In this document: positions 16,088 to 24,783 of the stretch, in pieces
Layout: each line of letters opens with the position of its first letter
Position numbering within the stretch: position 1 is the stretch's first letter
From: Nocardia jinanensis
GTDB taxonomy: Bacteria > Actinomycetota > Actinomycetes > Mycobacteriales > Mycobacteriaceae
Assembly: GCF_014645735.1 (NCBI RefSeq)
Contig: NZ_BMMH01000015.1
Coordinates: 1 to 64,000, forward strand
Length of the DNA stretch: 64,000 bases
Direction: 5' to 3'
The notes under the pieces: model-generated
Database searches by the model: none
The model's input: the letters and a program-made list of their open reading frames with translations, nothing else
Told to the model about the DNA's origin: nothing
Made by a program: the position numbers and the translations under genes

Positions 16088-16505
16088 CACCCTGCCGTAG
16101 GCATCTCGCCGCGGTCCGCCGGCGGCGGACCGCGGCGTTCGCTTGTGCGCCGACGAGACCGTACCGAAACTCTATTGTGATCAACGTCACTTGACGTGCA
16201 TAGTCGAGAAAAGACCGGCGCGGAACGCACCCGCGCGACCGTCCCCGGGGCGAACCGGGATTCCATCGGCCGAGGTGACAGCACGCGCTGGATGAACAGC
16301 CCTACCACGACAAACGCCGCATATTCTACGTTGCATCGTCCGGCGGCGGCTCACTGTCGGCGATACGAAGAACTCATGGTGCACATCACCGCGCCACCCC
16401 ATAAGCTGTCACTAACAAACCTGCTGACTGTTTCAGACCTGTTATGCGGACCCGCTGAACAAATTAGGGCTGGAAATTCGGCAACGATTCTGATAGCAAG
16501 GTGCT
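16088..16505. other. intergenic region with LysR promoter area
   Basis: About 420 bases without a supported gene. The 130 bases before the LysR start are less GC-rich and probably hold its promoter and operator; no clear T-N11-A palindrome could be fixed by eye. Open frames crossing this stretch show no conserved pattern. Confidence 0.5.
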
Positions 16506-17390
16506 ATGGACCCGCATTTGCGCGATCTGCGGTATTTCGTCGCCGTCGCCGAGGAACTGCACTTCACCAACGCCGCCCAGCGGCTGCACATCGCCCAACC
16601 GACCCTGTCGCGCCAGATCCGGCAGCTGGAACGTCAGCTCGATGTGGTCCTGTTCGATCGCAACCAGCGCAGTGTCGCGCTCACGGTTGCCGGTAAGGAA
16701 CTGCTCAGTGGCGCCCGCAAGATCCTGGAACTCTGGGAGACCACCAACAGCTCGCTCCAGGAGGCGGGCGAGGTGCTGCGCGTAGGACTGCAGTCGACGC
16801 TGGGCCGCGGGCTGCTGCACGATCTCGAGAGTGCCAGCGGCCATCGACTGGCGCTGCACCCCGCCGCCTGGACCGATCCCTCGAGCGGGCTCGGCGGCCG
16901 CCAGGCCGACCTGGCGCTGGTCTGGCTCCCGCTACCCGACCCGAACCGCTACCGCTGGCAGGTACTACGCACCGAGCGCCGCTGGGTGCTCCTGCCGGAG
17001 AACCATCCGCGCGCCGGTCAGGAAATGATCGATTTCGCGGACCTGCTCGACGAACGGTTCATCGCACTGCCCGCCGAAGCCGGCGCGGTCCGTGATTTCT
17101 GGCTCGGTAACGACGCCCGCAACGGTCGTCCCGCCACCATCGGTGCGGAGGCCGCCACACCTGAGGATCGGCTCGAAGCCGTCGGGCTGGGCCTGGGGCT
17201 GTGCCTGCTCGCCGAGAACAACGTACCCATGTACCGCTGGCCCGGGCTCACCGCGCGGCCGGTCACCGGACTGCCGCCGTGCGAACTCGCGGTCGCCTGG
17301 CGCGCCGACGACACCCGGCCGACCATTCTCGAATTCGCTCAGCGGGCCGTTTCCGGCGGTTTCGCCGCACCGCCCGCCATCCCGGCCTGA
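16506..17390 (+). CDS. LysR family transcriptional regulator
   Basis: 294 residues. The N-terminal helix-turn-helix LRYFVAVAEELHFTNAAQRL followed by LHIAQPTLSRQIRQLE is classical LysR; an effector-binding domain follows from about residue 90. The usual divergently transcribed target is absent: upstream is the co-oriented SDR gene. The gene ends at a 17-bp hairpin facing hpt. Confidence 0.93.
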   Translation: MDPHLRDLRYFVAVAEELHFTNAAQRLHIAQPTLSRQIRQLERQLDVVLFDRNQRSVALTVAGKELLSGARKILELWETTNSSLQEAGEVLRVGLQSTLGRGLLHDLESASGHRLALHPAAWTDPSSGLGGRQADLALVWLPLPDPNRYRWQVLRTERRWVLLPENHPRAGQEMIDFADLLDERFIALPAEAGAVRDFWLGNDARNGRPATIGAEAATPEDRLEAVGLGLGLCLLAENNVPMYRWPGLTARPVTGLPPCELAVAWRADDTRPTILEFAQRAVSGGFAAPPAIPA

Positions 17391-17402
17391 TATCACCGAA
17401 TC

Positions 17403-17438
17403 CCGGTGGGTAGGTGGGCACGCCCGCCTACCCACCGG
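17403..17438. terminator. 17-bp hairpin between LysR and hpt ends
   Basis: ccggtgggtaggtgggc at 17403-17419 pairs with gcccgcctacccaccgg at 17422-17438 with one G:T pair and a two-base loop. It sits between convergent stops at 17390 and 17443, so it is a likely bidirectional terminator. Confidence 0.8.
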
Positions 17439-17442
17439 TGGT

Positions 17443-18054
17443 TCAGGCCAGTTCGCCGCCGTAGACCCGTGGATGCAGAGTGCCGATATAGGGCAGATCC
17501 CGATACCGCTCCGCGTAATCGAGTCCGTAGCCGACGACGAACTCGTTCGGTATGTCGAATCCGACATTCGCGACCTCGACCTGGGTGCGCAGCGCGTCGG
17601 GTTTACGCAGCAGGGTCACCACCTCGAGCGAGGCCGGGTTACGGGTGGAGAGGTTGCGCATCAGCCACGACAGCGTCAGACCCGAGTCGATGATGTCCTC
17701 GACGATGAGCACATTGCGGCCGGCGATGTCCTTGTCCAGGTCCTTCATGATGCGCACCACGCCGGACGACGACGTGGACGATCCGTAGGACGAAACGGCC
17801 ATGAACTCCATCTGAGTCGGTATCGGCAGAGCCATGGCCAGATCCGTCATGAAGAAGATCGCGCCCTTGAGCACACCGACCAGCAGGAGATCACCCTCCG
17901 GTGAGTCGGGTGGGTACCGCTTGGCGATCAGTTCGGCCAGTTCGCTGACCTTCGCCGCGATTTCTTCTTCGGTGATCAGCACCGAATCGATATCGTCCCC
18001 GTACACGTCAACTGGTTTCCCTTCGGTCTCGGCGCTCCCGATCGGTGCGGGCAA
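17443..18054 (-). CDS. hpt: hypoxanthine phosphoribosyltransferase
   Basis: Salvages hypoxanthine and guanine to IMP and GMP with PRPP. The PRPP loop VLIVEDIIDSGLTL, the flexible loop SSYGSSTSSSGVV and the C-terminal FVVGYGLDYAERYRDLPYIG are diagnostic. The start is uncertain: TTG 18054 gives 203 residues and overlaps tilS by 47 bases, while GTG 18006 begins just after the tilS stop. The hpt-tilS order matches M. tuberculosis Rv3624c-Rv3625c. Confidence 0.95.
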   Translation of the reverse strand: MPAPIGSAETEGKPVDVYGDDIDSVLITEEEIAAKVSELAELIAKRYPPDSPEGDLLLVGVLKGAIFFMTDLAMALPIPTQMEFMAVSSYGSSTSSSGVVRIMKDLDKDIAGRNVLIVEDIIDSGLTLSWLMRNLSTRNPASLEVVTLLRKPDALRTQVEVANVGFDIPNEFVVGYGLDYAERYRDLPYIGTLHPRVYGGELA

Positions 18055-19027
18055 GTGTCAGCCTGCCATGCTCGCGAATCACGACCAACCGGGTCCCCCG
18101 CTCACCGCCGCCCACCGCGACGCCGCCCTGTCCGCGCCAGGCCACCACCAACTCGTCGATTCCGCGGAGATGTGGTCCGCTCACCGCCGGTACGCCCGCT
18201 GCCAGCAGCCATGCGCGCACCGCCCGGCGGCGCACCGCCGGAGCCGCCCCCGCCAGTACCTCGCACACCGGTGCCCCGGCCCCGGCCCGCAGCAGCAGCT
18301 CACCGGCGAATCCGTCGAGGGCGGTGTTGTCGTCGCGCAACTGTTCGGCCGTCCGTGCCAGCGCGAGCGCCGCGGTGCCCCCGAGCACGTCTTCGAGCAG
18401 CGGTAACACCTCGGTGCGCAACCGTACCCGGGTGAACTCCGGTGCACTGTTGTGCGGATCCTCGTAAGGGGTCAGGCCGAGGTCGGCACAGAACTGCCGG
18501 GTCGTTTCCCGGCGGACCCCCAGCAACGGCCGGCCCCACGGGGCGTGGTCCGGGGCCATTCCCTGGATAGAACGGGCGCCCGACCCCCGTCCGAGGCCCA
18601 GCAGCACGGTTTCGGCCTGATCGTCGAGAGTGTGGCCGAGCAGCACCGGCAGACCCGCGCGCGCATCGTCCAGCGCCGCGTAGCGCGCGGTCCGCGCCGC
18701 GGCCTCCATCCCGCCGGACCCGGTCACCTCGACGGGCAGCACCCGCGCCGTGCGGCAGCCGAGCGAACTCGCCGTGGCCGCCGCGGTGGCCGCCACCGCG
18801 TCCGACCCGGCCTGCAACCGGTGATCCACGACAAGCGCGTGTACTTCCGCGGATTCGGCGAGCGCGGCGGCGGTGAGCGCAAGGGAATCCGCTCCGCCCG
18901 ACAGCGCCACGGCCACCCGCCCGTCCTCGGGCCCGAACCTGGCCAGCCACGCCCGGAGCGCTTGCCGCACACCTAGTACCGCAGATGTCTCCGGTAACCG
19001 GATCGGCCGCTGTTCGGCGGGGCGCAC
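18008..19027 (-). CDS. tilS: tRNA(Ile)-lysidine synthetase TilS
   Basis: Modifies C34 of tRNA-Ile(CAU) to lysidine so that it reads AUA. 339 residues with the PP-loop ALSGGADSLALT near 42-53, VDHRLQAGSD and LLGHTLDDQAETVLLGL. As in other actinobacteria it is a short form with a reduced C-terminal domain. The GTG 19027 start lies three bases past the stop of the metalloprotease gene, so co-translation is likely. Confidence 0.95.
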   Translation of the reverse strand: MRPAEQRPIRLPETSAVLGVRQALRAWLARFGPEDGRVAVALSGGADSLALTAAALAESAEVHALVVDHRLQAGSDAVAATAAATASSLGCRTARVLPVEVTGSGGMEAAARTARYAALDDARAGLPVLLGHTLDDQAETVLLGLGRGSGARSIQGMAPDHAPWGRPLLGVRRETTRQFCADLGLTPYEDPHNSAPEFTRVRLRTEVLPLLEDVLGGTAALALARTAEQLRDDNTALDGFAGELLLRAGAGAPVCEVLAGAAPAVRRRAVRAWLLAAGVPAVSGPHLRGIDELVVAWRGQGGVAVGGGERGTRLVVIREHGRLTLARTDRERRDRRETS

Positions 19028-19030
19028 CGC

Positions 19031-20143
19031 TCAGTCCAGGACCCGGGCGATCCAGCGCCGCGGTTCGTCGATCTCGTCGGTCCGCGGCAGCGTGTCCGCA
19101 TCGGTCCACACCACGTTGAACCGCTCCATCCCGACGGTGCCCACCACCTCGTCGACGAAAGCCTTGCCGCGCACGTACTGCGCTACCTTCGCGTCGATTC
19201 CCAGCAGCGCCCGCAGCAGGCGCTGCACGGGATTCGCGGGACGGGTACGGCGCCTGTCGAATGCCATCCGGATCTGCTCGACAGACGGCACGACACTCGG
19301 TCCCACCGCGTCCATCACATGATCGGCATGCCCCTCCAGCAGGGTGCCCAGCAACAGTAATCGGTCCAGCGCCGCACGCTGTTCCGGTGGCTGGGTCGCC
19401 CGTAACAGTCCCACCACGCCGCGGGTGGCGGGGTCCTCGGAAGCCTGCCCGCTGCGCCGCAGCTTCACCTCGGTGAGCAACCGGGACAGCATCTCGGTAG
19501 TCGCCTCGTCACCGATCTCGCCGAGCACCTCGACGTTGTCCCGCATGTACCCGGCCAGCCAGGGCGAGGCCGAGAACTGGACCCGATGACATACCTCGTG
19601 CAGGCAGACCCAGAGCCGGAAGTCGCTCGGCGCGACCCCCAACACACGCTCGACCCCGACGATATTGGGGGCCACCAGCAGCAGCGTGCCGTCGGGGCCG
19701 GTGAACGGGTCGTACTGACCCAGGATCGCGGTGGACAGGAAGGCCAGCATGGCCCCCACCTGCACGCCGGCCGGTTTGCCGGTGAGCAGACCGGACTTTG
19801 CCCCGGTATCGGTGCCGGTCAGCTGAGCCATGGAATCGGCCGCCGCGGCGATCCAGCCCGGCCGGTCGACGATCCGGGCCGCGGGTACGGGCTGATCGTC
19901 GAGCAGGCCGGTCACCGCCCGTACGGGAACCTCGGCGCGTACCGAGGCCTCGATGAGTTCGGCCACCGCCTGCTCCGCGAGAGGCCGGGGAGTCCGCGGC
20001 CCTGCCGGTACCAGCGCGGCACCGGTACGGGCCGCCCAGCGCCAGTCCACCGACCCCGAGAAAGTACGTCGCTCGTCGTCGGATCCGTCGCCCGCGGCCA
20101 CTGTCCGGGCGGCGGGCCCGTCCGGACCTTGTCGAATCGTCAT
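19031..20143 (-). CDS. zinc-dependent metalloprotease (DUF2342, Rv3626c type)
   Basis: 370 residues from ATG 20143, with GGAGGG upstream. The zincin core is HEVCHRVQF near residue 183, with a downstream LLEGHADHVMD that supplies the third ligand. This family (DUF2342, in some databases linked by name to F420 biosynthesis) is conserved between dacB and tilS in mycobacteria and nocardiae. The substrate is unknown. No signal peptide is evident, so it is probably cytoplasmic or membrane-associated. Confidence 0.88.
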   Translation of the reverse strand: MTIRQGPDGPAARTVAAGDGSDDERRTFSGSVDWRWAARTGAALVPAGPRTPRPLAEQAVAELIEASVRAEVPVRAVTGLLDDQPVPAARIVDRPGWIAAAADSMAQLTGTDTGAKSGLLTGKPAGVQVGAMLAFLSTAILGQYDPFTGPDGTLLLVAPNIVGVERVLGVAPSDFRLWVCLHEVCHRVQFSASPWLAGYMRDNVEVLGEIGDEATTEMLSRLLTEVKLRRSGQASEDPATRGVVGLLRATQPPEQRAALDRLLLLGTLLEGHADHVMDAVGPSVVPSVEQIRMAFDRRRTRPANPVQRLLRALLGIDAKVAQYVRGKAFVDEVVGTVGMERFNVVWTDADTLPRTDEIDEPRRWIARVLD

Positions 20144-20157
20144 GCGCCCTCCAGCCG

Positions 20158-21642
20158 TCAGGAACATCCACAGTTGCGCAACGTGGCCGCGACGGCGTCC
20201 AGCGCGGGCCGGCTGACCTCCGGCGGCCGATCGCTCGACATCAACGTGAAGGTCAGGACCCGGCCGTCACGATCCAGCACGTAACCAGCCAACGTACTGG
20301 CCACCGACAGAGTTCCGGTCTTGGCGCGCACCCACCCGGCACCGGCCTGGTTCTGCATGACATATCGGCTGCTCAGCGAGCCGGTGCCACCCGCGACCGG
20401 CAAATAGTCCAGCATCGGTACCAAACGGCTCGACAACGTGTCGGCGGCACCGTCGGGCTGGGTCTGCCGGCCCGCGCCCGCGCCCAGTGGCGGTGCGAGC
20501 GGGGCGGGCGCGGTGGTGGTCGGCTCGGTTTCCGGTTCGGGCCCGGCCGCGGTGTGCAGGATCTGGTTCAGCAGCCGTGCCGGTATGCGGTCGTCCACCG
20601 AAAGCCCGCTGCAGTCGAACATCGTCACACCGGTCATATCGAAGTTGTGCTCGGCCAGTACCGCCGCCACCGCGGCCGCCGCCCCTTCGAACGACATCGG
20701 GCGCCCGGTGGCCTGCGCGACCTCCCGGCCGATGGTTTCGGCCAGCACATTGTCCGAATAGACCATCATGTCGCGCAGCCGGTCCCGCAGCGGCGCCGAG
20801 GCGACCTCACCCAGCCGCTTGGTGCCCTGCGGTGCGGTGCCGAGACGGACCTTGGCGGGGTCGAGACCGAGTTCGGTGGCCAGCCGCCGGCCCACATCCA
20901 GGGCCGGAGTCCCCGACCGCGGTGAATACTCGCCGGCCGGATCGAGCCGGCCGCCGTCGAGCATCACCGGTTCGAGCGGTGCGATGGAACCGCCCGGGAT
21001 ATCGATCGGATCCCAGCCGCGCGCCATGGTCTGGCCCGAATAGACGGAGGTGTCCACCACGATCGTGTCGGCCCGGATATCGGCATTACGCACCTGATCG
21101 GCCAGATCCAGCAGACTCGCGGCGCCCGGATAATAGCCCTCACCGCCCGGCTGCGCGGTGAGTGTGGGATCGCCCGCGGCCAGCAGCGCGATCTCGTTCG
21201 GCGACGAACCCGCCACGACCTTGGTCTGCACCCGCTGATCGGCGGGCAGCGCCAGCAGCGCCGCCGCGGTGGTCATGATCTTGGCGGTGGACGACGGCAC
21301 CCGCGGCTCGTCGGCGCGTTCACTCCACAGGACGGTGCCACTCGCGGCATCGGTCACCGATCCGGCGAAACCACCCAGATCGGGGCTCGCGACCACCGGA
21401 CCGAGCGCCGCCGCGATACCCGCCGCGCTCGGCGCCGGAGCGGTGTCCGGCGCCGGAGCGATATCCGGGGAAACGCTGACCGGAGCGGGCGGCGCGGCGA
21501 TGGTGAGGCCACCGTGCCGGAACTCCGGCGTCCACGGTTTCAGAATCGCGGCGGCCACCGCCGCCGCACCGGCCAGCACCGCCAGCACGATGATCAACCA
21601 TGTCCGTACGCCGCGGCGCCGGCGCCTGGCCGAACCATCCAT
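20158..21642 (-). CDS. dacB: D-alanyl-D-alanine carboxypeptidase/endopeptidase (PBP4, Rv3627c type)
   Basis: Trims or cleaves peptidoglycan cross-links outside the membrane. 494 residues from ATG 21642 with an N-terminal anchor (TWLIIVLAVLAGAAAVAAAI). The three penicillin-binding motifs are in order: SSTAK (SxxK), YSDNV (SxN) and AKTGTLSV (KTG). The insert between SxxK and SxN is the long one typical of class C PBP4. Divergent from ppa across 192 bases. Confidence 0.93.
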   Translation of the reverse strand: MDGSARRRRRGVRTWLIIVLAVLAGAAAVAAAILKPWTPEFRHGGLTIAAPPAPVSVSPDIAPAPDTAPAPSAAGIAAALGPVVASPDLGGFAGSVTDAASGTVLWSERADEPRVPSSTAKIMTTAAALLALPADQRVQTKVVAGSSPNEIALLAAGDPTLTAQPGGEGYYPGAASLLDLADQVRNADIRADTIVVDTSVYSGQTMARGWDPIDIPGGSIAPLEPVMLDGGRLDPAGEYSPRSGTPALDVGRRLATELGLDPAKVRLGTAPQGTKRLGEVASAPLRDRLRDMMVYSDNVLAETIGREVAQATGRPMSFEGAAAAVAAVLAEHNFDMTGVTMFDCSGLSVDDRIPARLLNQILHTAAGPEPETEPTTTAPAPLAPPLGAGAGRQTQPDGAADTLSSRLVPMLDYLPVAGGTGSLSSRYVMQNQAGAGWVRAKTGTLSVASTLAGYVLDRDGRVLTFTLMSSDRPPEVSRPALDAVAATLRNCGCS

Positions 21643-21834
21643 ACCGCTGCCGCCCTGCACCACCACGTTGCCCGTCTTCTCCCTTGTCCCCAGCTATCAC
21701 ACCCGAGCCCCCGCTGAACCCATGTGCCCGCCGACAACAATATCGGTGTTCGGCTACCGTTCTCGGCGAACAACCGGGTGCGCCGGCGAGGCCGGGCACC
21801 ACGGCGCATCGTGAGAGCAGCGAAAGGAGCTGGC

Positions 21835-22323
21835 GTGGAGTTCGACGTCACCATCGAGATCCCCAAGGGTTCACGCAATAAATACGAGGTCGATCACGAA
21901 ACCGGGCGCGTACGCCTCGACCGGTTCCTGTACACCTCCATGGCCTACCCGGCCGATTACGGCTACATCGAGAACACCCTCGGAGAGGACGGCGATCCGC
22001 TGGACGCGCTCGTCCTGCTGCCCGATTCGGTGTTTCCGGGCGTAATCGTCGAAGCGCGCCCCGTCGCCATGTACAGGATGACCGACGAGGCGGGCGGCGA
22101 CGACAAGATCCTCTGTGTCCCGGCCGGCGACCCCCGCTGGGACCATATCCAGGACCTCACCGATGTCCCGGAGTTCGAGCTGGCCGCGATCAAGCACTTC
22201 TTCGAGCGGTACAAGGACCTCGAGCCCGGCAAATTCGTCAAGGGCTCCGAATGGGTGGGCCGGGCGGAAGCCGAAGTCGAGATCCAGGCTTCGTTCAAGC
22301 GTCTCGAAGAGCAGGGGCACTGA
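21835..22323 (+). CDS. ppa: inorganic pyrophosphatase
   Basis: Hydrolyses pyrophosphate to drive biosynthesis. 162 residues from GTG 21835, with AAAGGAG upstream. Family I signature EDGDPLDALVLL plus YPADYGYIENT and KYEVDHETG; catalytic Asp residues are present. Ends at a large inverted repeat shared with the convergent enoyl-CoA hydratase gene. Confidence 0.97.
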   Translation: MEFDVTIEIPKGSRNKYEVDHETGRVRLDRFLYTSMAYPADYGYIENTLGEDGDPLDALVLLPDSVFPGVIVEARPVAMYRMTDEAGGDDKILCVPAGDPRWDHIQDLTDVPEFELAAIKHFFERYKDLEPGKFVKGSEWVGRAEAEVEIQASFKRLEEQGH

Positions 22324-22328
22324 GTTTT

Positions 22329-22346
22329 CGGCGCCGCCTGCGGCGC
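22329..22346. terminator. GGCGCCGC hairpin after ppa
   Basis: ggcgccgc, loop ct, gcggcgcc immediately after the ppa stop. The core resembles the hairpin at 61308-61326 near nhaA, so it may be a repeated terminator type in this genome. Confidence 0.6.
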
Positions 22347-22367
22347 CGCGGGGGTCGAGGCCCCTCA

Positions 22368-22419
22368 GTCTCGCCGTTCAGACCTCGAGACTCGCGCTTC
22401 GAGGCCTGAACGGCGAGAC
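22368..22419. terminator. 21-bp inverted repeat between ppa and enoyl-CoA hydratase genes
   Basis: gtctcgccgttcagacctcga at 22368-22388 and its complement at 22399-22419 differ at one position; the loop is ten bases. Flanking gaggcc and ggcctc can extend the stem. The 229-base gap holds no gene, and this structure probably terminates both convergent transcripts. Confidence 0.8.
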
Positions 22420-22552
22420 GGCCTCAACCCTTCGAGGTGTCTCGTAGAACTCGACTCATGGGTTGCGTCGGCATTCGACGTCCTGGCCGGCCTGCGGACC
22501 CACACGCACCGCAATGCGTTACCCCCAGCCACCCCGCGGCCGGGCGACGCGC

Positions 22553-23374
22553 TCACCTCCCTTTGTACTCCGGGGCCCGCTTCTCGAAAACTGCCTGGAC
22601 GGCCTCTGTCAGGTCCTCCGACGGCAGGAAGGCCGCGTTCCAGGCCGAGACGTAGCGCAGACCCTCGGTAACCGCCGCGGCGTTGCGCTGCCCCAGCACG
22701 TCCTTCACGCCCCGGACCACCAGCGGCGGGTTCGCGGCGATTTCACGGGCAGTCGCGTGCGCCGCTTCCAGCACCGCTTCCGGATCGGCGAAGACATCGT
22801 TGACCAGCCCGATTTTCTCCGCCCGCGCGGCGTCGATGTCCTTGGCCGTAAAGGCCAGTTCCCGCAGATGACCCTCCGAGATGATCCCGGGCAGCCGCTG
22901 CAACGAGCCCACATCCGCCACGATGGCGACCTTCGCCTCGCGCAGGCTGAACTTGGCTTCCGCGCTGGCGTAGCGGATATCCGCGGCGGCGATCAGATCG
23001 AGCCCGCCGCCGATGCACCAGCCGGAGATCGCGGCGATCACCGGTTTACGGCATTCGGCGACCGCGGTGATCGAGGCCTGCAGGCGGCGGACATCTGTGA
23101 GGAAATCGGTGCGCGGCGCGGCCAGCGCGCGGTCGGCCATCAGCGGGCCGAAGGTGCCGCTCATCGCGGGTAGGTCCAGGCCGTAGGAGAAGTGTTTGCC
23201 GGATCCGGTGAGCACGATCGCCCGGATCGCGGGGTCGGCGTCGAGGCCGCGAAAGATCTCCGGCAGCTCCCGCCAGAAATCCGGGCCCATCGCATTACCT
23301 TTGCCCGGCCCGGTGAGCGTTACGCGGGCGACGTGATCATCGGTTTCTACGGTGAAGGCCTGCCAATCTGTCAT
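22553..23374 (-). CDS. enoyl-CoA hydratase/isomerase family (dienoyl-CoA isomerase-like)
   Basis: 273 residues of the crotonase fold. The oxyanion-hole segments are FSYGLDLPAM and AISGWCIGGGLDLIAAADIRYA. The later segment EAKVAIVADVGSLQRLPGII carries Asp in the position used by delta3,5-delta2,4-dienoyl-CoA isomerases rather than a hydratase Glu. A role in degrading unsaturated fatty acids is likely. Resembles EchA21 of M. tuberculosis by motif; exact assignment is uncertain. Confidence 0.9.
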   Translation of the reverse strand: MTDWQAFTVETDDHVARVTLTGPGKGNAMGPDFWRELPEIFRGLDADPAIRAIVLTGSGKHFSYGLDLPAMSGTFGPLMADRALAAPRTDFLTDVRRLQASITAVAECRKPVIAAISGWCIGGGLDLIAAADIRYASAEAKFSLREAKVAIVADVGSLQRLPGIISEGHLRELAFTAKDIDAARAEKIGLVNDVFADPEAVLEAAHATAREIAANPPLVVRGVKDVLGQRNAAAVTEGLRYVSAWNAAFLPSEDLTEAVQAVFEKRAPEYKGR

Positions 23375-23534
23375 CTGCCCAGCCTAATGGGGACGGGATC
23401 GGCGACGACCGCCGTGCACCGGACCGGCCGGGCTCCACCGGCCGCGGCTCGGACGAGAGGCCGGCCCTGTCCGGTCAGTGGGTATCCATCGGTAATCGGG
23501 CGCGAGACACCGCGGATCGCTCTACCCTGTGCCC

Positions 23535-24008
23535 ATGCGCAGGTCGCTTCCACAGATAACCTGCCGGGTCTCGGATACCTTGATCGCCCGTGGTCACCAC
23601 GGGCTGATCGTCACCGCGCCGGAATCGGCGACCGGTCCCGTCGAGACCGCCGAGGCGCTCGAGGTGGAGCTCGCGGCATTGGTGCATTCGCAGGTCTTCC
23701 TACTGGGTGACGACCCGATCCTGCTACTGGTCTCGGCGGTACACCGGGTGGATACGGAACGTACCGGCGCGCGCCTGGACGGACCGCTGATCCCGGCGCC
23801 GCCCCATCTGGTAGTGCGGTACACCGGGCAGCTCCCGGGCAGTATCGCGCCGGTCGGACATCCGGCGAACCTGCCCACCTGGGTGGATTCGGGGCTCTCG
23901 GGCCATCGGGAACTGTGGGCCGCGGGCGGTAGTCCGGGCACTGTCTTCCGCACCTCGTACCAGGAGCTGCTGCGGATCACCGCGGGGCTTTCCCTCGACC
24001 TGGACTGA
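23535..24008 (+). CDS. YbaK/EbsC-type aminoacyl-tRNA deacylase
   Basis: About 157 residues. The pattern SQVFLLGDDPILLLVSAVHRVD, then GSIAPVGHPANLPTWVDSGL and VFRTSYQELLRITAG follows the YbaK editing-domain fold, which hydrolyses mischarged aminoacyl-tRNAs. The usual KS/KT dyad before the VF strand is replaced by HSQ, so activity may differ. ATG 23535 or GTG 23529 start. Possibly co-transcribed with the flavin reductase gene 71 bases on. Confidence 0.75.
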   Translation: MRRSLPQITCRVSDTLIARGHHGLIVTAPESATGPVETAEALEVELAALVHSQVFLLGDDPILLLVSAVHRVDTERTGARLDGPLIPAPPHLVVRYTGQLPGSIAPVGHPANLPTWVDSGLSGHRELWAAGGSPGTVFRTSYQELLRITAGLSLDLD

Positions 24009-24079
24009 CCTCGACGGCCGCCTCCCGGACAGTGGACCAGATCGCTCCGGCGACCGGATCCGGGCGTAGCGTCGGCGAA

Positions 24080-24640
24080 GTGACCGAAGTACCACGGCCC
24101 GATACCGGAATCCGGATCCCCGATGACCTCAGCGGTATCACCGCCGAGCAGTATCGCGCCTCGATGCGCCACTACCCGTCCGGGGTCACCATCGTGACGC
24201 TCGGTTCGGCCACCGGTCCGGTCGGCTTCACGGCGACCTCGTTCGCCTCGCTCTCGCTGGACCCACCGCTCGTCTCGTTCAATATCAGCGATACGTCTTC
24301 GAGCCTGGCGGCCCTGACCGCCGCCGACTCCGTCGTCATCCATTTCCTGGGTGAACACCAGCGCCATCTGGCGCAGCGTTTCGCCCGGTCCGCCGCGCAC
24401 CGGTTCAGCGACCCCGCGCTGTGGAGCGCCCTCGACACCGGCGAACCGGTGCTGCACGGCACCCCGCTCTGGTTGCGCACCACGGTGGAGCAGCTCATCC
24501 CCATCGGCGACCACACTTTCGTAGTGGGCCGGGTGGTCCGGGTGCACGACGACACCGACGAGGAAGCCTCCGCCGCGCCCCTGCTCTACTACAACGGCCG
24601 GTACTACCGGCCCACTCCGCTCGCCGACGACATCGACTAG
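24080..24640 (+). CDS. flavin reductase-like FMN-binding protein
   Basis: About 186 residues from GTG 24080 (GTG 24032 is an alternative). The split-barrel flavin reductase motifs are YRASMRHYPSGVTIVTL, GFTATSFASLSLDPPLVSFNIS, and LYYNGRYYRP at the end. It would supply reduced FMN or FAD to a partner monooxygenase; no partner is seen next to it. Confidence 0.9.
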   Translation: MTEVPRPDTGIRIPDDLSGITAEQYRASMRHYPSGVTIVTLGSATGPVGFTATSFASLSLDPPLVSFNISDTSSSLAALTAADSVVIHFLGEHQRHLAQRFARSAAHRFSDPALWSALDTGEPVLHGTPLWLRTTVEQLIPIGDHTFVVGRVVRVHDDTDEEASAAPLLYYNGRYYRPTPLADDID

Positions 24641-24783
24641 CACACCCGCGACTGCCCCGCTGACGTCGAGTGTTACGAATCGCCGAGTAATCTGGTCACC
24701 CGGTCGACCGCTGTTTGCCGTGCGGTAACCCTCGTATGAGACAACCAGTCCGTCGGCTGGGCGATGGAAGGTGGACCGGACAC

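Noticed and set aside
16088..16505. small gene upstream of LysR
   Set aside because: Open frames here have no ribosome site, no hydrophobic or conserved pattern, and run into the LysR frame.
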